This document shows, piece after piece, positions 1 through 7,330 of a stretch of DNA of 14,888 nt. A program made the position numbers and the translations under genes. The notes beneath the pieces are model-generated. The model did no database searches and was not told the origin of the DNA. It saw nothing but the letters and a program-made list of their open reading frames with translations. Each line of letters begins with the position of its first letter. Positions within the stretch are counted from its first letter, which is position 1. This DNA comes from Chth-196 sp044376515 (lineage in GTDB: Bacteria > Verrucomicrobiota > Verrucomicrobiia > Chthoniobacterales > Chthoniobacteraceae): the NCBI GenBank assembly GCA_044376515.1, contig JBILKV010000102.1:1-14888 (forward strand), written 5' to 3'.

Positions 1-577
1 TGGTCCGGGCGCGAAACAGGAGACTTTTGACCGAGCCAACCGAAACCCCGAGGATCCCGGCGATCTCCTCGTAGGAAAGGTCCTCGTAGCGGCGCAGGAC
101 GATGGCGGTGCGCTGGTTTTCGGGAAGTTTTTGAAGCGCAGCGTCAATGGCCTCGTGAAGTTCGCGCTCGATGAGGGCGGCGTCGGGATGCGACGCGCCG
201 GGAGCCATGGGCGCGTCGAAAGGCAGGCGTCCCTCCTCCTCGGAAGCGTTGATTGAAACGGTGGGATGGCGGTGTCGGTAACGGAGTTCGTTAAGGAACA
301 GGTTGCGGGCGATCGTGAGGAGCCAGGTGGAGAGCCTGGCCGAAGGTTCGTACCGGTGGGCGGATTTCCAAACCCGCACAAAGACCTCATGGGCCAACTC
401 CTCCGGATCGAAGGCGGGCCCGGCCATGCGGGCGAGGGCCGCCGCGATCCGGCTTTGGTAGGCGAAGATCAGGGAGCGGAAGGCCTCGGTGTCCCCTTTT
501 TGGACACGCCTCATCAATTCGGCGTCGCGCAGGCGCGTGTCCTCCAGTTCCGGTTGGATATCAGCGGGGGGTGGCAT
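1..577 (-). CDS. ECF-type RNA polymerase sigma factor (3' end cut by window edge)
   Basis: This reading frame, translated from the minus strand, gives 192 residues and runs off the left edge without a stop. It would direct RNA polymerase to a specific promoter set in the cytoplasm. Region 2 spans roughly residues 20-100, with the core-binding and -10 recognition stretch STWLLTIARNLFLNELR near 83-99. Region 4 spans roughly 141 to the edge: LPENQRTAIVLRRYEDLSYE followed by a helix-turn-helix EIAGILGVSVGSVKSLLFRA. A linker rich in Glu, Pro and Ala joins them, and there is no region 1 or 3, which is the ECF layout. The ATG at 577 is the only ATG or GTG between the body and an in-frame TGA at 596-598, so the start is well fixed. 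Only a weak purine stretch precedes it. It is transcribed away from phoB. An anti-sigma gene, if present, would lie outside the window. The ECF subgroup cannot be assigned. Confidence 0.93.
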   Translation of the reverse strand, partial: MPPPADIQPELEDTRLRDAELMRRVQKGDTEAFRSLIFAYQSRIAAALARMAGPAFDPEELAHEVFVRVWKSAHRYEPSARLSTWLLTIARNLFLNELRYRHRHPTVSINASEEEGRLPFDAPMAPGASHPDAALIERELHEAIDAALQKLPENQRTAIVLRRYEDLSYEEIAGILGVSVGSVKSLLFRART

Positions 578-980
578 CAGGGCAGCGGGACTTTCTCACC
601 GAAAACAGCGCGAGACTACGCGAGGGAAGTTGAAAACCACTCCAAAAACTCCGCAGCAGACCGCCGTCACGCCCCAAGAAACCGGTGCGGGCCTCCGGCG
701 GCGGTCGGCACGCGGCAAAGGCCGCGTGTCTTGAGGCATCGAGAGCTTTTGGGGCGGCATGTCTGGAACCTTTAGAGGGGAGCTTCCTCCCCGGTTGGAA
801 TCCGGCGTGTGACAGGATTGTCACAGTCAGGGCCTTGAGTGATGGTGGGGTGTCGTTTCATCTCAGAAACAGAGAACACCGCCGAGGGATTTTTGTCTCA
901 CGCCGCCTGCCGTTCGTGGCAGGACAGTGAGGAGGAAGACTCCAGCAACCGGGCCTGAAAACAAACGCTTTGACTTTTCC
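578..980. other. Divergent intergenic region between the sigma factor and phoB
   Basis: About 400 bp separate the two divergent genes. I see no convincing gene here. The reading frames that cross it have no family features and arginine- and proline-rich compositions typical of GC-rich noise. It holds a perfect 8-bp stem at 709-728 (CACGCGGC, loop AAAG, GCCGCGTG), a 6-bp stem at 777-792 (GGGGAG, loop CTTC, CTCCCC) and the inverted repeat at 808-825. Neither hairpin is followed by a T run on either strand, so they are not simple terminators. Promoters for both genes should lie here, but I could not pick convincing -35 and -10 boxes. Confidence 0.6.
808..826. promoter_or_regulatory. Candidate operator: 18-bp inverted repeat, also readable as a Pho box
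   Basis: The plus strand has TGTGACA-GGAT-TGTCACA, a perfect 7-4-7 inverted repeat at 808-825. On the minus strand, 826 down to 809 reads CTGTGAC-AATC-CTGTCAC: two 7-bp direct units 11 bp apart. That is the unit and spacing of the enterobacterial Pho box, whose unit is close to CTGTCAT plus four AT-rich bases; the units here match at 5 and 6 of 7 bases. The site lies about 155 bp upstream of the chosen phoB start and about 230 bp upstream of the sigma factor start. Autoregulation of phoB is known in other bacteria. PhoB-family specificity in this lineage is unknown, and a dimeric repressor site is equally possible. Confidence 0.4.
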
Positions 981-1685
981 ATGACATTTCCGACCGCAGC
1001 CGTGCACAAAAAGATCCTGGTAGCTGACGACGAACCTGACGTCCTCAGCCTCGTGTCGCTCAACCTGCAGCGCGCCGGTTTCGATGTGCTCAAGGCTGAG
1101 GACGGCGAAAGCGCCCTGCGGATCGCCCGAGAACAGGCGCCCGCCTTGGTGGTGCTGGACCTGATGATGCCCGGACTGAGTGGGCTGGACGTCGCCAAAC
1201 AACTCAAGCAGGACCCCAAAACGGCCCGGATCCCGATCCTGATGCTCACGGCCCGAGCCGACGAGGTGGACCGGATCGTGGGCCTCGAACTCGGCGCTGA
1301 CGACTATGTGACCAAGCCCTTCAGCCCCCGGGAAATCGTCCTTCGGGTGCAGTCGGTGTTGCGCAGAGTGGAAGCGCCCGTGGAAAAAGTGGAAACCTTG
1401 GAGATTGGCGCAATCCGGATCGACCGGACCCGGCACGAGGTGTTCATCCACGGGGAACGCGAGGAGTTTACAGCAACGGAGTTCAAGTTGTTGAGCGTCC
1501 TCATGGAACGGTGCGGCCGGTTGCAGAGCCGCGAGGTCCTTCTCAACGACGTCTGGGGTTACGAAAGCGTCATCGATACGCGAACCGTTGACACCCATAT
1601 CCGGCGGCTTCGCGACAAGCTGGGAACCGAAGCCCGCCTGATCGATACCGTTCGCGGGTTCGGCTACCGCATGGTGACCCCCTAG
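981..1685 (+). CDS. phoB: OmpR/PhoB-family response regulator
   Basis: This is a 234-residue DNA-binding response regulator of the OmpR/PhoB class, close to the usual PhoB length. Residues 10-125 form the receiver domain: acidic pocket D16-D17, phospho-acceptor D60 in VVLDLMMPG, T90 in LTAR and K112 in TKPF. Residues 135-234 form the winged helix: EFTATEFKLLSVLMERCGRL, then the recognition helix and wing around DTRTVDTHIRRLRDKLG and VRGFGYRM. A longer frame starts at GTG 927, but its extra 18 residues have no receptor-domain match and the ATG at 981 gives the family length. Neither start has a good Shine-Dalgarno sequence. A PhoR-type kinase follows after 16 bp, so the pair is probably one operon. 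The phosphate assignment rests on the kinase type and overall resemblance. No pst or phoU gene is in view, so another OmpR-family role is possible. Confidence 0.88.
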   Translation: MTFPTAAVHKKILVADDEPDVLSLVSLNLQRAGFDVLKAEDGESALRIAREQAPALVVLDLMMPGLSGLDVAKQLKQDPKTARIPILMLTARADEVDRIVGLELGADDYVTKPFSPREIVLRVQSVLRRVEAPVEKVETLEIGAIRIDRTRHEVFIHGEREEFTATEFKLLSVLMERCGRLQSREVLLNDVWGYESVIDTRTVDTHIRRLRDKLGTEARLIDTVRGFGYRMVTP

Positions 1686-1701
1686 CTTTCCGAGACGACG
1701 C

Positions 1702-3093
1702 ATGGGTGCCGGGACTGCATGGTTTTTGGGGGCGGGTTTTCTGGTCAGCGCCCTGGGCTGGGGCTGGCAGAGAATCCGCGCGCGGCGCCGACTCGAGCGC
1801 GTCGGCCGCGTGTTGGATGTGCTTGCGGAGGGGCATCCCGGCGAGGCCGCACTTTCAATCGCGCGCGCCGACCCAGGGCTTGAGGAACTCACGGGCAGCC
1901 TCGAACGCGTTTGCGCCGCACGGGGCGCCCTGCTGCAGCGGATCGAGCACGAGGAGTTCAGTCTGAAAACCATGCTCTCCAGTATGGAGGAGGGCGTGGT
2001 GGTGGTGGACGCGCGCCAGAAAATCCGTGTGGCCAACCCGGCTTTTGTTTCCGGATTCGGACTGACCAAGGATCCGATAGGCCGCTCGATTCTGGAAGCC
2101 CTTGGGGAACCGGAGGTGCACCGCCTGCTGCTCGAAACGCTGGAAACCAACACCGTGCAGCAAAGGCACCTGGAGATGGCTCCCGGCAAGGGCGTGCGTT
2201 TCGTCACCCTGCGTGCGGTGCCCATGAACCAGATCGAAGGACGGCCCGGAGTGTTGGCGGTGTTCCGCGATGTGACCCGGTTGCACGCCCTCGAGCAGGT
2301 CCGGCGGGAGTTTGTGGCGAACGTTTCCCACGAACTGCGCACCCCGCTGGCAATCTTCCATGGCTATGTGGAAAATCTCCTTGAATTCCCGGACCTCCCC
2401 AAACCCGAGAGGGTGGAGATCTATTCCACTCTGATGCGCCACTCCAAACGCCTCAACGCCTTGGTGGAGGACCTGCTAAGCCTCGCCCGTCTGGAGGCGC
2501 GAAAGGAACATTTTGTCTGGGAGGTGCTGGCTCCGGGCCCGTTCGTCGCCAAAACACTGCAGGACTGGAACGTCCGCGCCGTGGACCGGGAGGTGCGGAC
2601 CCTCCTCGATGTGGCCCCCGGCCTCCCTGAAATCCGGCTGGATCGCCGCCGGATCGAGCAGGTGCTCTACAACCTCTTGGAAAACGCCCTCAAACACACC
2701 CCTGCCGCCGGGGCCGAAATCCGCGTCCGGGTCCAACCGGTGGAGGAACGGTGGATTTCCTTCGCAGTAGAGGACAACGGGACGGGGATTGCACCGCGAG
2801 ACCTGCCTCACATTTTTGAAAGGTTCTACCGGGCGGACAAGGCGCGTACCGCCTTGGGAGGCTGGCGCAACGCGGCGCACAGCACGGGCCTGGGCCTCTC
2901 GATCGTCAAACACATCGTGGCGGCGCACGGCGGGGAGGTCGGTGCGGAGAGCGTTCAGGGAAGAGGTGCCCGCGTCTGGTTCAAGCTTCCCACGGAGGCT
3001 CCCGAAGCCGCACCGGCGGCCGGGCAAACGGGCCGAACTGCGATCCCCGCAGAGGCCCGCATGGCGGTTGCTGGAGCAGTTCTCACGGAGTAA
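1702..3093 (+). CDS. phoR: PhoR-like sensor histidine kinase
   Basis: This 463-residue membrane histidine kinase should phosphorylate the upstream regulator. One hydrophobic segment is at about residues 5-22, followed by a basic patch RIRARRRLER. No periplasmic loop follows, so sensing is probably in the membrane or through a partner. A PAS domain lies at about 85-190 (SSMEEGVVVVDARQKIRVAN to VFRDVTRL). The dimerisation/phosphotransfer domain has H210 in NVSHELRTPL. The ATPase domain has the N box around N326 (YNLLENALKHT), G1 VEDNGTGI near 355, the F box IFERFYRADK near 370 and G2 STGLGLSIVKHI near 393. The PAS-HisKA-HATPase order is that of PhoR. After the last strand (VWFKLPT) the protein has a tail of about 40 residues, rich in Ala and Glu, which PhoR proteins usually lack. 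Walk-type kinases share this layout, so phosphate sensing is likely but not certain. Confidence 0.87.
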   Translation: MGAGTAWFLGAGFLVSALGWGWQRIRARRRLERVGRVLDVLAEGHPGEAALSIARADPGLEELTGSLERVCAARGALLQRIEHEEFSLKTMLSSMEEGVVVVDARQKIRVANPAFVSGFGLTKDPIGRSILEALGEPEVHRLLLETLETNTVQQRHLEMAPGKGVRFVTLRAVPMNQIEGRPGVLAVFRDVTRLHALEQVRREFVANVSHELRTPLAIFHGYVENLLEFPDLPKPERVEIYSTLMRHSKRLNALVEDLLSLARLEARKEHFVWEVLAPGPFVAKTLQDWNVRAVDREVRTLLDVAPGLPEIRLDRRRIEQVLYNLLENALKHTPAAGAEIRVRVQPVEERWISFAVEDNGTGIAPRDLPHIFERFYRADKARTALGGWRNAAHSTGLGLSIVKHIVAAHGGEVGAESVQGRGARVWFKLPTEAPEAAPAAGQTGRTAIPAEARMAVAGAVLTE

Positions 3094-3469
3094 TCCCGTT
3101 TTTTGTGCGCTCCTGGTGCCCGCAGCCCCATCCAAGCGGGTAAGATGCCTGCTCCACTCTCCACCGCTCTTGGTCAGGAAACCAGAAAGTGGGCATCCTG
3201 CCTGCCTACCTCGTCCAAACATGCAAGCTGCATGTTCCACTCCTGCCGATGGAGCCGCTCGTCAGCACAACGCTCTCAATCTGCGGTGCCCCCCAACGCA
3301 GTTTGGGGCGCTGAATCCGTCAACCGTATCCGCAGAGATGGCGGCTCTCTGGTGGCCCTCCCAAAGTGGCTCAGCCAGGCTCTTGGACAGACTCCAGAGG
3401 CCCCGTCCCTTTCGCGATCTAGGATCCAGCGGGCAACAAGCGGCTGTTTTTCACCAACCCCCTCGCGGC
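3094..3469. other. Non-coding gap between convergent phoR and MBL gene
   Basis: No supportable gene was found in about 375 bp. Reading frames that cross it are rich in Ser, Arg and Pro and show no family features. It contains the inverted REP-like pair at 3139-3202, a 6-bp palindromic stem CATGCA-AGC-TGCATG at 3220-3234, and a stem CCCCAA-CGCAGT-TTGGGG at 3291-3308. The genes on both sides end here, so transcription termination for both must occur in this stretch, but no stem with a proper T run is visible. The base texture suggests a dispersed non-coding repeat or gene remnant, not a functional gene. Confidence 0.55.
3139..3202. repeat. REP-like inverted pair (GGTAAGATGCC / GGCATCCTGCC)
   Basis: GGTAAGATGCC at 3139-3149 and GGCATCCTGCC at 3192-3202 are inverted copies that pair at 9 of 11 positions plus one G-U, across a 42-base loop. 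The same core occurs at 14581-14597 at the other end of the window as GCAGGCAGGATGCCTGC. Read on the minus strand, the left unit (GCAGGCATCTTACCCGC) and the distant copy (GCAGGCATCCTGCCTGC) align at most positions. Three copies of one core within 15 kb, all between genes, suggests a dispersed palindromic element of the REP type. It lies 45 bp after the phoR stop and could help stabilise or end that transcript. Confidence 0.55.
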
Positions 3470-4555
3470 TCACTTCCGGGTGGTGACGAACGTGCGCGTG
3501 TGCCCCGTGGAGGGAACCGAAATGGTGTAGGACGCGGCGTCGGGACTCACCGCACATTCCACCCCGTGGGCCTCGCATTCTTTTCCTAGGTCCCCGTGGT
3601 TGGCGATGTGCGCCTTGGGCGCGTTGAGCACTCCGCCCCCGGCAAGGTTCTCGTGGATCTGATACATGGCTTGGAGACCGGGGACGGCACCGAGGGCGTC
3701 CATCGCGCTCCGGCTGGTTCCCTTTCGCGGGCCGTTGTTCATCACCGAAACGGTGGGGGCCAGGCTCTTGACCAAAGTCGGGTGGTTGCTCACGTCCAGT
3801 CCGTGGTGGTTGACCTGGTAAACATCCACCTTCCCCACGAGGTTTTTGGGGCAAACCAGCTTTTCCTCGGCGTTCCAAGTCAGATCGCCCCCGTCGAAGA
3901 AGCGGAAGTCCCCAAACTGCAGCACTAACACCACACTGTTGGCGTTGTCCGAGGTGTCGACGGGCTTTTGAGCCACCCCGCCGCAGTCGGTGTTGTCAGC
4001 GGGAGATTGCCCTCCGGCGTCCGCATATTTTTGGTTCGCTGCGAGGCAGCGGAGCGAGAGCTTCGGTGCGTCCGAGCGGACACTCTGCCGAAGCGGGATG
4101 AAGTCCCCCGCCCCCAATTGCACGCGCTTGCCGACTTTGGCTTCGCGATAAGGTGCGCTGCTCACCGCCCAGAGTTTTGGATTCGCCCCCGCGTCAGGCG
4201 GTTGGTCCGGCAACCCCTTGTCGTAAAGCGTCCCCACTGGCATGAGCTCGGCCAAGTCCGCCACGCCGCCGAAATGGTCGATGTGAAAGTGGGTCACCAC
4301 CAGATGGTCGATGCGTTGCAGTCCGGCTGCCTTGGCCGCCTTGAAGATGCGCCCGGCGTCCCGTCGATCCGGGTTGCCGGCGTCGATTAACACCGACTCC
4401 CCCTCCGGAGTGAGCAGCAGGGTGGAACCGCCCCCCTCGGAATCGATCCAGTGAATTTCAAGTGGCCTGCCTGCTGCCACAGCAGGTGTGGGCGCGACGG
4501 TAAGGCACCAAAGGACGGAGGCGGCAATCCAGGGAATCAGGGGGTGTTTTTTCAT
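3470..4555 (-). CDS. Exported metallo-beta-lactamase-fold hydrolase
   Basis: This 361-residue protein begins with a signal peptide (MKKHPLIPWIAASVLWCLTV, with a likely cut after AVA near residue 27), so it should act in the periplasm or outside the cell. The metal site is plain: HFHIDH at 89-94 in the strand-loop context VVTHFHIDHFGG, preceded by VLIDAGN around 56-61. A later acidic motif FDGGDL is at 220-225 and NHHG is at 249-252. The pattern matches the MBL branch related to the extracellular domain of ComEC, but no competence membrane domain is present. Several cysteines in the mature part (about 170, 191, 235 and a C-x6-C pair near 330) fit an exported protein. The same frame opens upstream to 4762, but the signal peptide decides for the ATG at 4555. 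Substrate unknown: a phosphodiesterase, nuclease or other hydrolase is possible. It is divergent from the efflux operon with a 207-bp gap. Confidence 0.85.
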   Translation of the reverse strand: MKKHPLIPWIAASVLWCLTVAPTPAVAAGRPLEIHWIDSEGGGSTLLLTPEGESVLIDAGNPDRRDAGRIFKAAKAAGLQRIDHLVVTHFHIDHFGGVADLAELMPVGTLYDKGLPDQPPDAGANPKLWAVSSAPYREAKVGKRVQLGAGDFIPLRQSVRSDAPKLSLRCLAANQKYADAGGQSPADNTDCGGVAQKPVDTSDNANSVVLVLQFGDFRFFDGGDLTWNAEEKLVCPKNLVGKVDVYQVNHHGLDVSNHPTLVKSLAPTVSVMNNGPRKGTSRSAMDALGAVPGLQAMYQIHENLAGGGVLNAPKAHIANHGDLGKECEAHGVECAVSPDAASYTISVPSTGHTRTFVTTRK

Positions 4556-4762
4556 TTTCAGGAACGGCTTTCGACGGGCTTGCCCGCCAAAACTTCCCAA
4601 GAATTGCGCCGAACCCATCCGGGTCAACCTCCAAAAAGACATCGAACCGGCGCCTTCAAGGGACCAAGCCAACCCGGCTCTCGAGCCAAAAACGGCTTCA
4701 AAAGCCCGCCGCGGCGGAGCAAAACCCACTAAGGGTTTCCCCCCTAGGGAATAGGCTTCCAC
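4556..4762. promoter_or_regulatory. Shared divergent promoter region of MBL gene and tolC-like operon
   Basis: This 207-bp gap must hold the promoters of both neighbours. Near the tolC-like gene it has a perfect 12-bp GC palindrome CCGCCGCGGCGG at 4706-4717, followed by a stem AAACCC-ACTAA-GGGTTT at 4722-4738, about 25 bp before the GTG start. These could form a leader structure. I found no clear -35/-10 pair on either strand, so the promoter positions are unresolved. Confidence 0.35.
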
Positions 4763-7330
4763 GTGGAATGCCCCCCGGGAAAAATCCTAACACTCTTGTG
4801 CGCCTCCCTGTCCGTCGCCGCCGGCGCCGGTTGTTCCCGAGCGATCTACCGGCAGCGGGCCGACAAGGAGGTTTACTCCGCCATTCACTCCAAAGAGGAG
4901 CGGCTTCTCGCTGAAATCCCGTTGCGGGCCGAGGGCATCGCACCATTCGAAGATTCGCGCTTTTTCGATCCGTTTGATCCGGACAACACGCCGATGCCGC
5001 CGGACGATCCCCAGTCGCATGAACTGATGGAGAAGGTGGGAGGGCACTCCGGTTCTCAAAAATGGAGGCAGGCGGGAGAGCCCGCCGCGGTGCAATCGAG
5101 TGCGTGGAGGAGGATTTTGACTCAGGGGCAGGATGGGCAGGAGGGACCGGTGGTGCTCAACCTCAAGAACGTCGTCCGCCTAGGCATCCACAACTCGCGG
5201 GATTTTCAGAGGGAGCGGGAGGATTTGTACCTATCGGCACTGGATTTGACCTTCGAGCGGTTCCAGTTTTCGCCACGGTTTGCCCTCGGGCAGAGGGGCG
5301 GCGCTGAAACGCGCGGAGAAAAGGCTTCCTCGCGGGCGGACCAAGACCAAGCCTCCCTGCTGACCGACGGGAGCGTACGGATGCTGACAGCGACCGGAGG
5401 CGACCTGCTGGCCTCCTTCGCAAACGCCTTCGTCTGGGACGTCAAGAACGCGCGGGTGTCCGAAACGGCCTCCACCCTGCTGAATTTCAGCCTCGTCCAA
5501 CCGCTTCTCCGGCTCGGCGGCAGGATCCGTGTGCTGGAAAACCTCACCCAGTCGGAGAGGACGCTACTGGCCAATGTGCGCCAGATGCAGCAATACCAGC
5601 ACGGTTACTTTCTGAGGCTTGCAGCGGGCCGAGGACCAGGCGAGGGCCCTTCGCGCGGAGGAGCGGTGGGCGCGGCGGGACTGGGGTTGGCCGCGGGAAA
5701 CCCTAGCGGCAGCACAGTGGCACCGAGGGCAGATGGCTTCATGGGCCTGTTGGAGGAAGCACAACGCATCGAAAATCTGGAAGCGAACGTGGCGCGTCTC
5801 AGGGAGAGCATGGAACAGCTTGCCGCCGCCTTCGACGCGGGGCGTCTGGGCAGCCGCCTACAGGTGGATCAGGCGCGGCTGGCTCTTTTCAACGGCCAAA
5901 GCAGCCTTCTGACGGCGAAAGCCGCCTACCAAACCAGGCTGGACACCTTTAAGATCGAGTTGGGCTTGCCGCCGGACATTCCGATCTCGGTCGCGGACCC
6001 CTTCCTCGCCCGGTTCAGCACAACCAACCCGGAGGCGACCGCCATGGACCGGCGGTTGGCAAAGATTCAGGGCCGCCTTCGCGCAGGCGATCAAGAGGCG
6101 GAACTCCCAGAACTGAACCGGTTGGCAGGCGAACTGGAGGATCTCTTCCCAGCGTATGACAAACTGATGCAGAGTGCGGGCAAGGATATCGACGCCCTCC
6201 GTGCCGGCCTCCCCCACAGGCAGAACCAGCTGGAGGCGCTGCTCAAACGGGGGCTGACCGCCGAGCTGGGCGTCGAGCCAAGCGCACTCGAACCTTCCGC
6301 GCTCCGGGGCCGCGTGGAGCTCTACGGCAAGCGTACCGGCCAGAACGCGGAGTCCCTCGCCGAACTCAAGTCCAGCCTCCGGGAACTGAAGGCCGCCCTG
6401 GGCGACATGACGCGGGAAAAAGCGCGGGCCGAGCTTCGGGACATGAGCGGCGATTTCTCCGGACTGCTCCTGTCCATCTCGCTGACCCAGACGGCCGTCC
6501 GGTTGGAGTCCGCGACGCTGCCGGAGGTGACGATTTCCGAGGAGGACGCCGTGGCGATCGCCCGCGAAAACCGGTTGGACTGGATGAACGCCCGGGCGCG
6601 TCTGGTGGATGCTTGGCGGAAGGTGGAATTCCACGCCAACGCCCTGAAAAGCGGCCTGACATTCACGGCGGACGGCGGCTTCGGCACCGTGCAGAACAAG
6701 GCGGCCGGCTTCGACGCCCGCACCGGGGTCGCCCGCATCGGCCTACGTTTTGACACGCCGCTCAACCGGTTGGCCGAGCGCAACGACTACCGGGAAGCCC
6801 AGATCGACTACCAGCGTGCCCGCCGGGATTACATGCTCTTTGAAGACAGGATCTCCCAGAGCCTGCGCAATACACTCCGGATCATCGACGTTTCCCAGCT
6901 CAACTTCGAACTACGCCGGGCCGCCGTGCAGGTGGCCATTTCGCAGGTGGACCTGGCAAGGCTCCGTCTGGAGGAACCCCCGCGACCGGGGGTGGTCGCA
7001 CAGATCGGAGCGACCACAGCACGCGACTTGGTCTCGGCGCTCAACGACCTTTTGGCCGCCCAGAACGACTTCCTCAGCATGCGCACCGGTTACGAAGTCC
7101 TCCGGCTTGTGCTGGACTTTGAGACCGGCACCATGCAAACCGACGCCGACGGCCTCTGGCTGGACCCCGGCGCAATCACGGCGGCACGTCTCAAAAATCG
7201 CGCGCCACGCTGGCAACCCTCCAACCTGCCGGCCTCCGCCCCGACCGCCTCCATTTCGCCCTCGCCGTCCAAGGACCGCGTGGTGCACACTCTTGCTTTC
7301 CGACAGGAACTGTCCCCCACAGTCCGATGA
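4763..7330 (+). CDS. TolC-family outer-membrane efflux lipoprotein (large form)
   Basis: At 855 residues this is about twice the length of classical TolC. It should be the outer-membrane channel of the pump encoded by the next two genes. The N-terminus has a hydrophobic stretch ending in AAGAGC, with a candidate lipidated C24 followed by SRAIYRQRADKEVY, the start typical of PVC-group TolC homologues. The lipobox is imperfect (no Leu at -3). The first outer-membrane-efflux repeat spans about 125-425, interrupted by a glycine-rich stretch near 290-325, with coil-forming helices after it (EANVARLRESMEQLAAAF). A charged helical insert covers about 425-590. The second repeat spans about 595-790 (ISEEDAVAIARENRLDWMNA; ALNDLLAAQNDFLSMRTGYE). 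The tail is Ser/Pro-rich. The GTG at 4763 is the only plausible start, because an in-frame TAG lies at 4745-4747. The stop overlaps the adaptor start (ATGA), which implies translational coupling. Confidence 0.87.
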   Translation: MECPPGKILTLLCASLSVAAGAGCSRAIYRQRADKEVYSAIHSKEERLLAEIPLRAEGIAPFEDSRFFDPFDPDNTPMPPDDPQSHELMEKVGGHSGSQKWRQAGEPAAVQSSAWRRILTQGQDGQEGPVVLNLKNVVRLGIHNSRDFQREREDLYLSALDLTFERFQFSPRFALGQRGGAETRGEKASSRADQDQASLLTDGSVRMLTATGGDLLASFANAFVWDVKNARVSETASTLLNFSLVQPLLRLGGRIRVLENLTQSERTLLANVRQMQQYQHGYFLRLAAGRGPGEGPSRGGAVGAAGLGLAAGNPSGSTVAPRADGFMGLLEEAQRIENLEANVARLRESMEQLAAAFDAGRLGSRLQVDQARLALFNGQSSLLTAKAAYQTRLDTFKIELGLPPDIPISVADPFLARFSTTNPEATAMDRRLAKIQGRLRAGDQEAELPELNRLAGELEDLFPAYDKLMQSAGKDIDALRAGLPHRQNQLEALLKRGLTAELGVEPSALEPSALRGRVELYGKRTGQNAESLAELKSSLRELKAALGDMTREKARAELRDMSGDFSGLLLSISLTQTAVRLESATLPEVTISEEDAVAIARENRLDWMNARARLVDAWRKVEFHANALKSGLTFTADGGFGTVQNKAAGFDARTGVARIGLRFDTPLNRLAERNDYREAQIDYQRARRDYMLFEDRISQSLRNTLRIIDVSQLNFELRRAAVQVAISQVDLARLRLEEPPRPGVVAQIGATTARDLVSALNDLLAAQNDFLSMRTGYEVLRLVLDFETGTMQTDADGLWLDPGAITAARLKNRAPRWQPSNLPASAPTASISPSPSKDRVVHTLAFRQELSPTVR

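Noticed and set aside
808..825. CRP/FNR-type site
   Set aside because: The TGTGA and TCACA half-sites are 8 bp apart here, while the CRP consensus has 6 bp between them.
927..980. GTG start giving a longer PhoB
   Set aside because: The extra residues do not match the receiver domain. The ATG at 981 gives the usual length. The call is not certain, since neither start has a good Shine-Dalgarno sequence.
858..2342. A 494-codon open frame on the minus strand opposite phoBR
   Set aside because: It is antisense to two genes with intact motifs, has an Arg/Ser/Pro-rich composition and shows no domain. High GC content lowers stop frequency in this frame.
3103..3486. A 127-codon plus-strand frame in the phoR/MBL gap
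   Set aside because: It spans the REP-like repeats and stems, is Ser- and Pro-rich, and has no Shine-Dalgarno sequence or family features.
4556..4762. Extension of the MBL gene to 4762
   Set aside because: It would bury the signal peptide 69 residues inside the protein and leave almost no promoter space for either gene.
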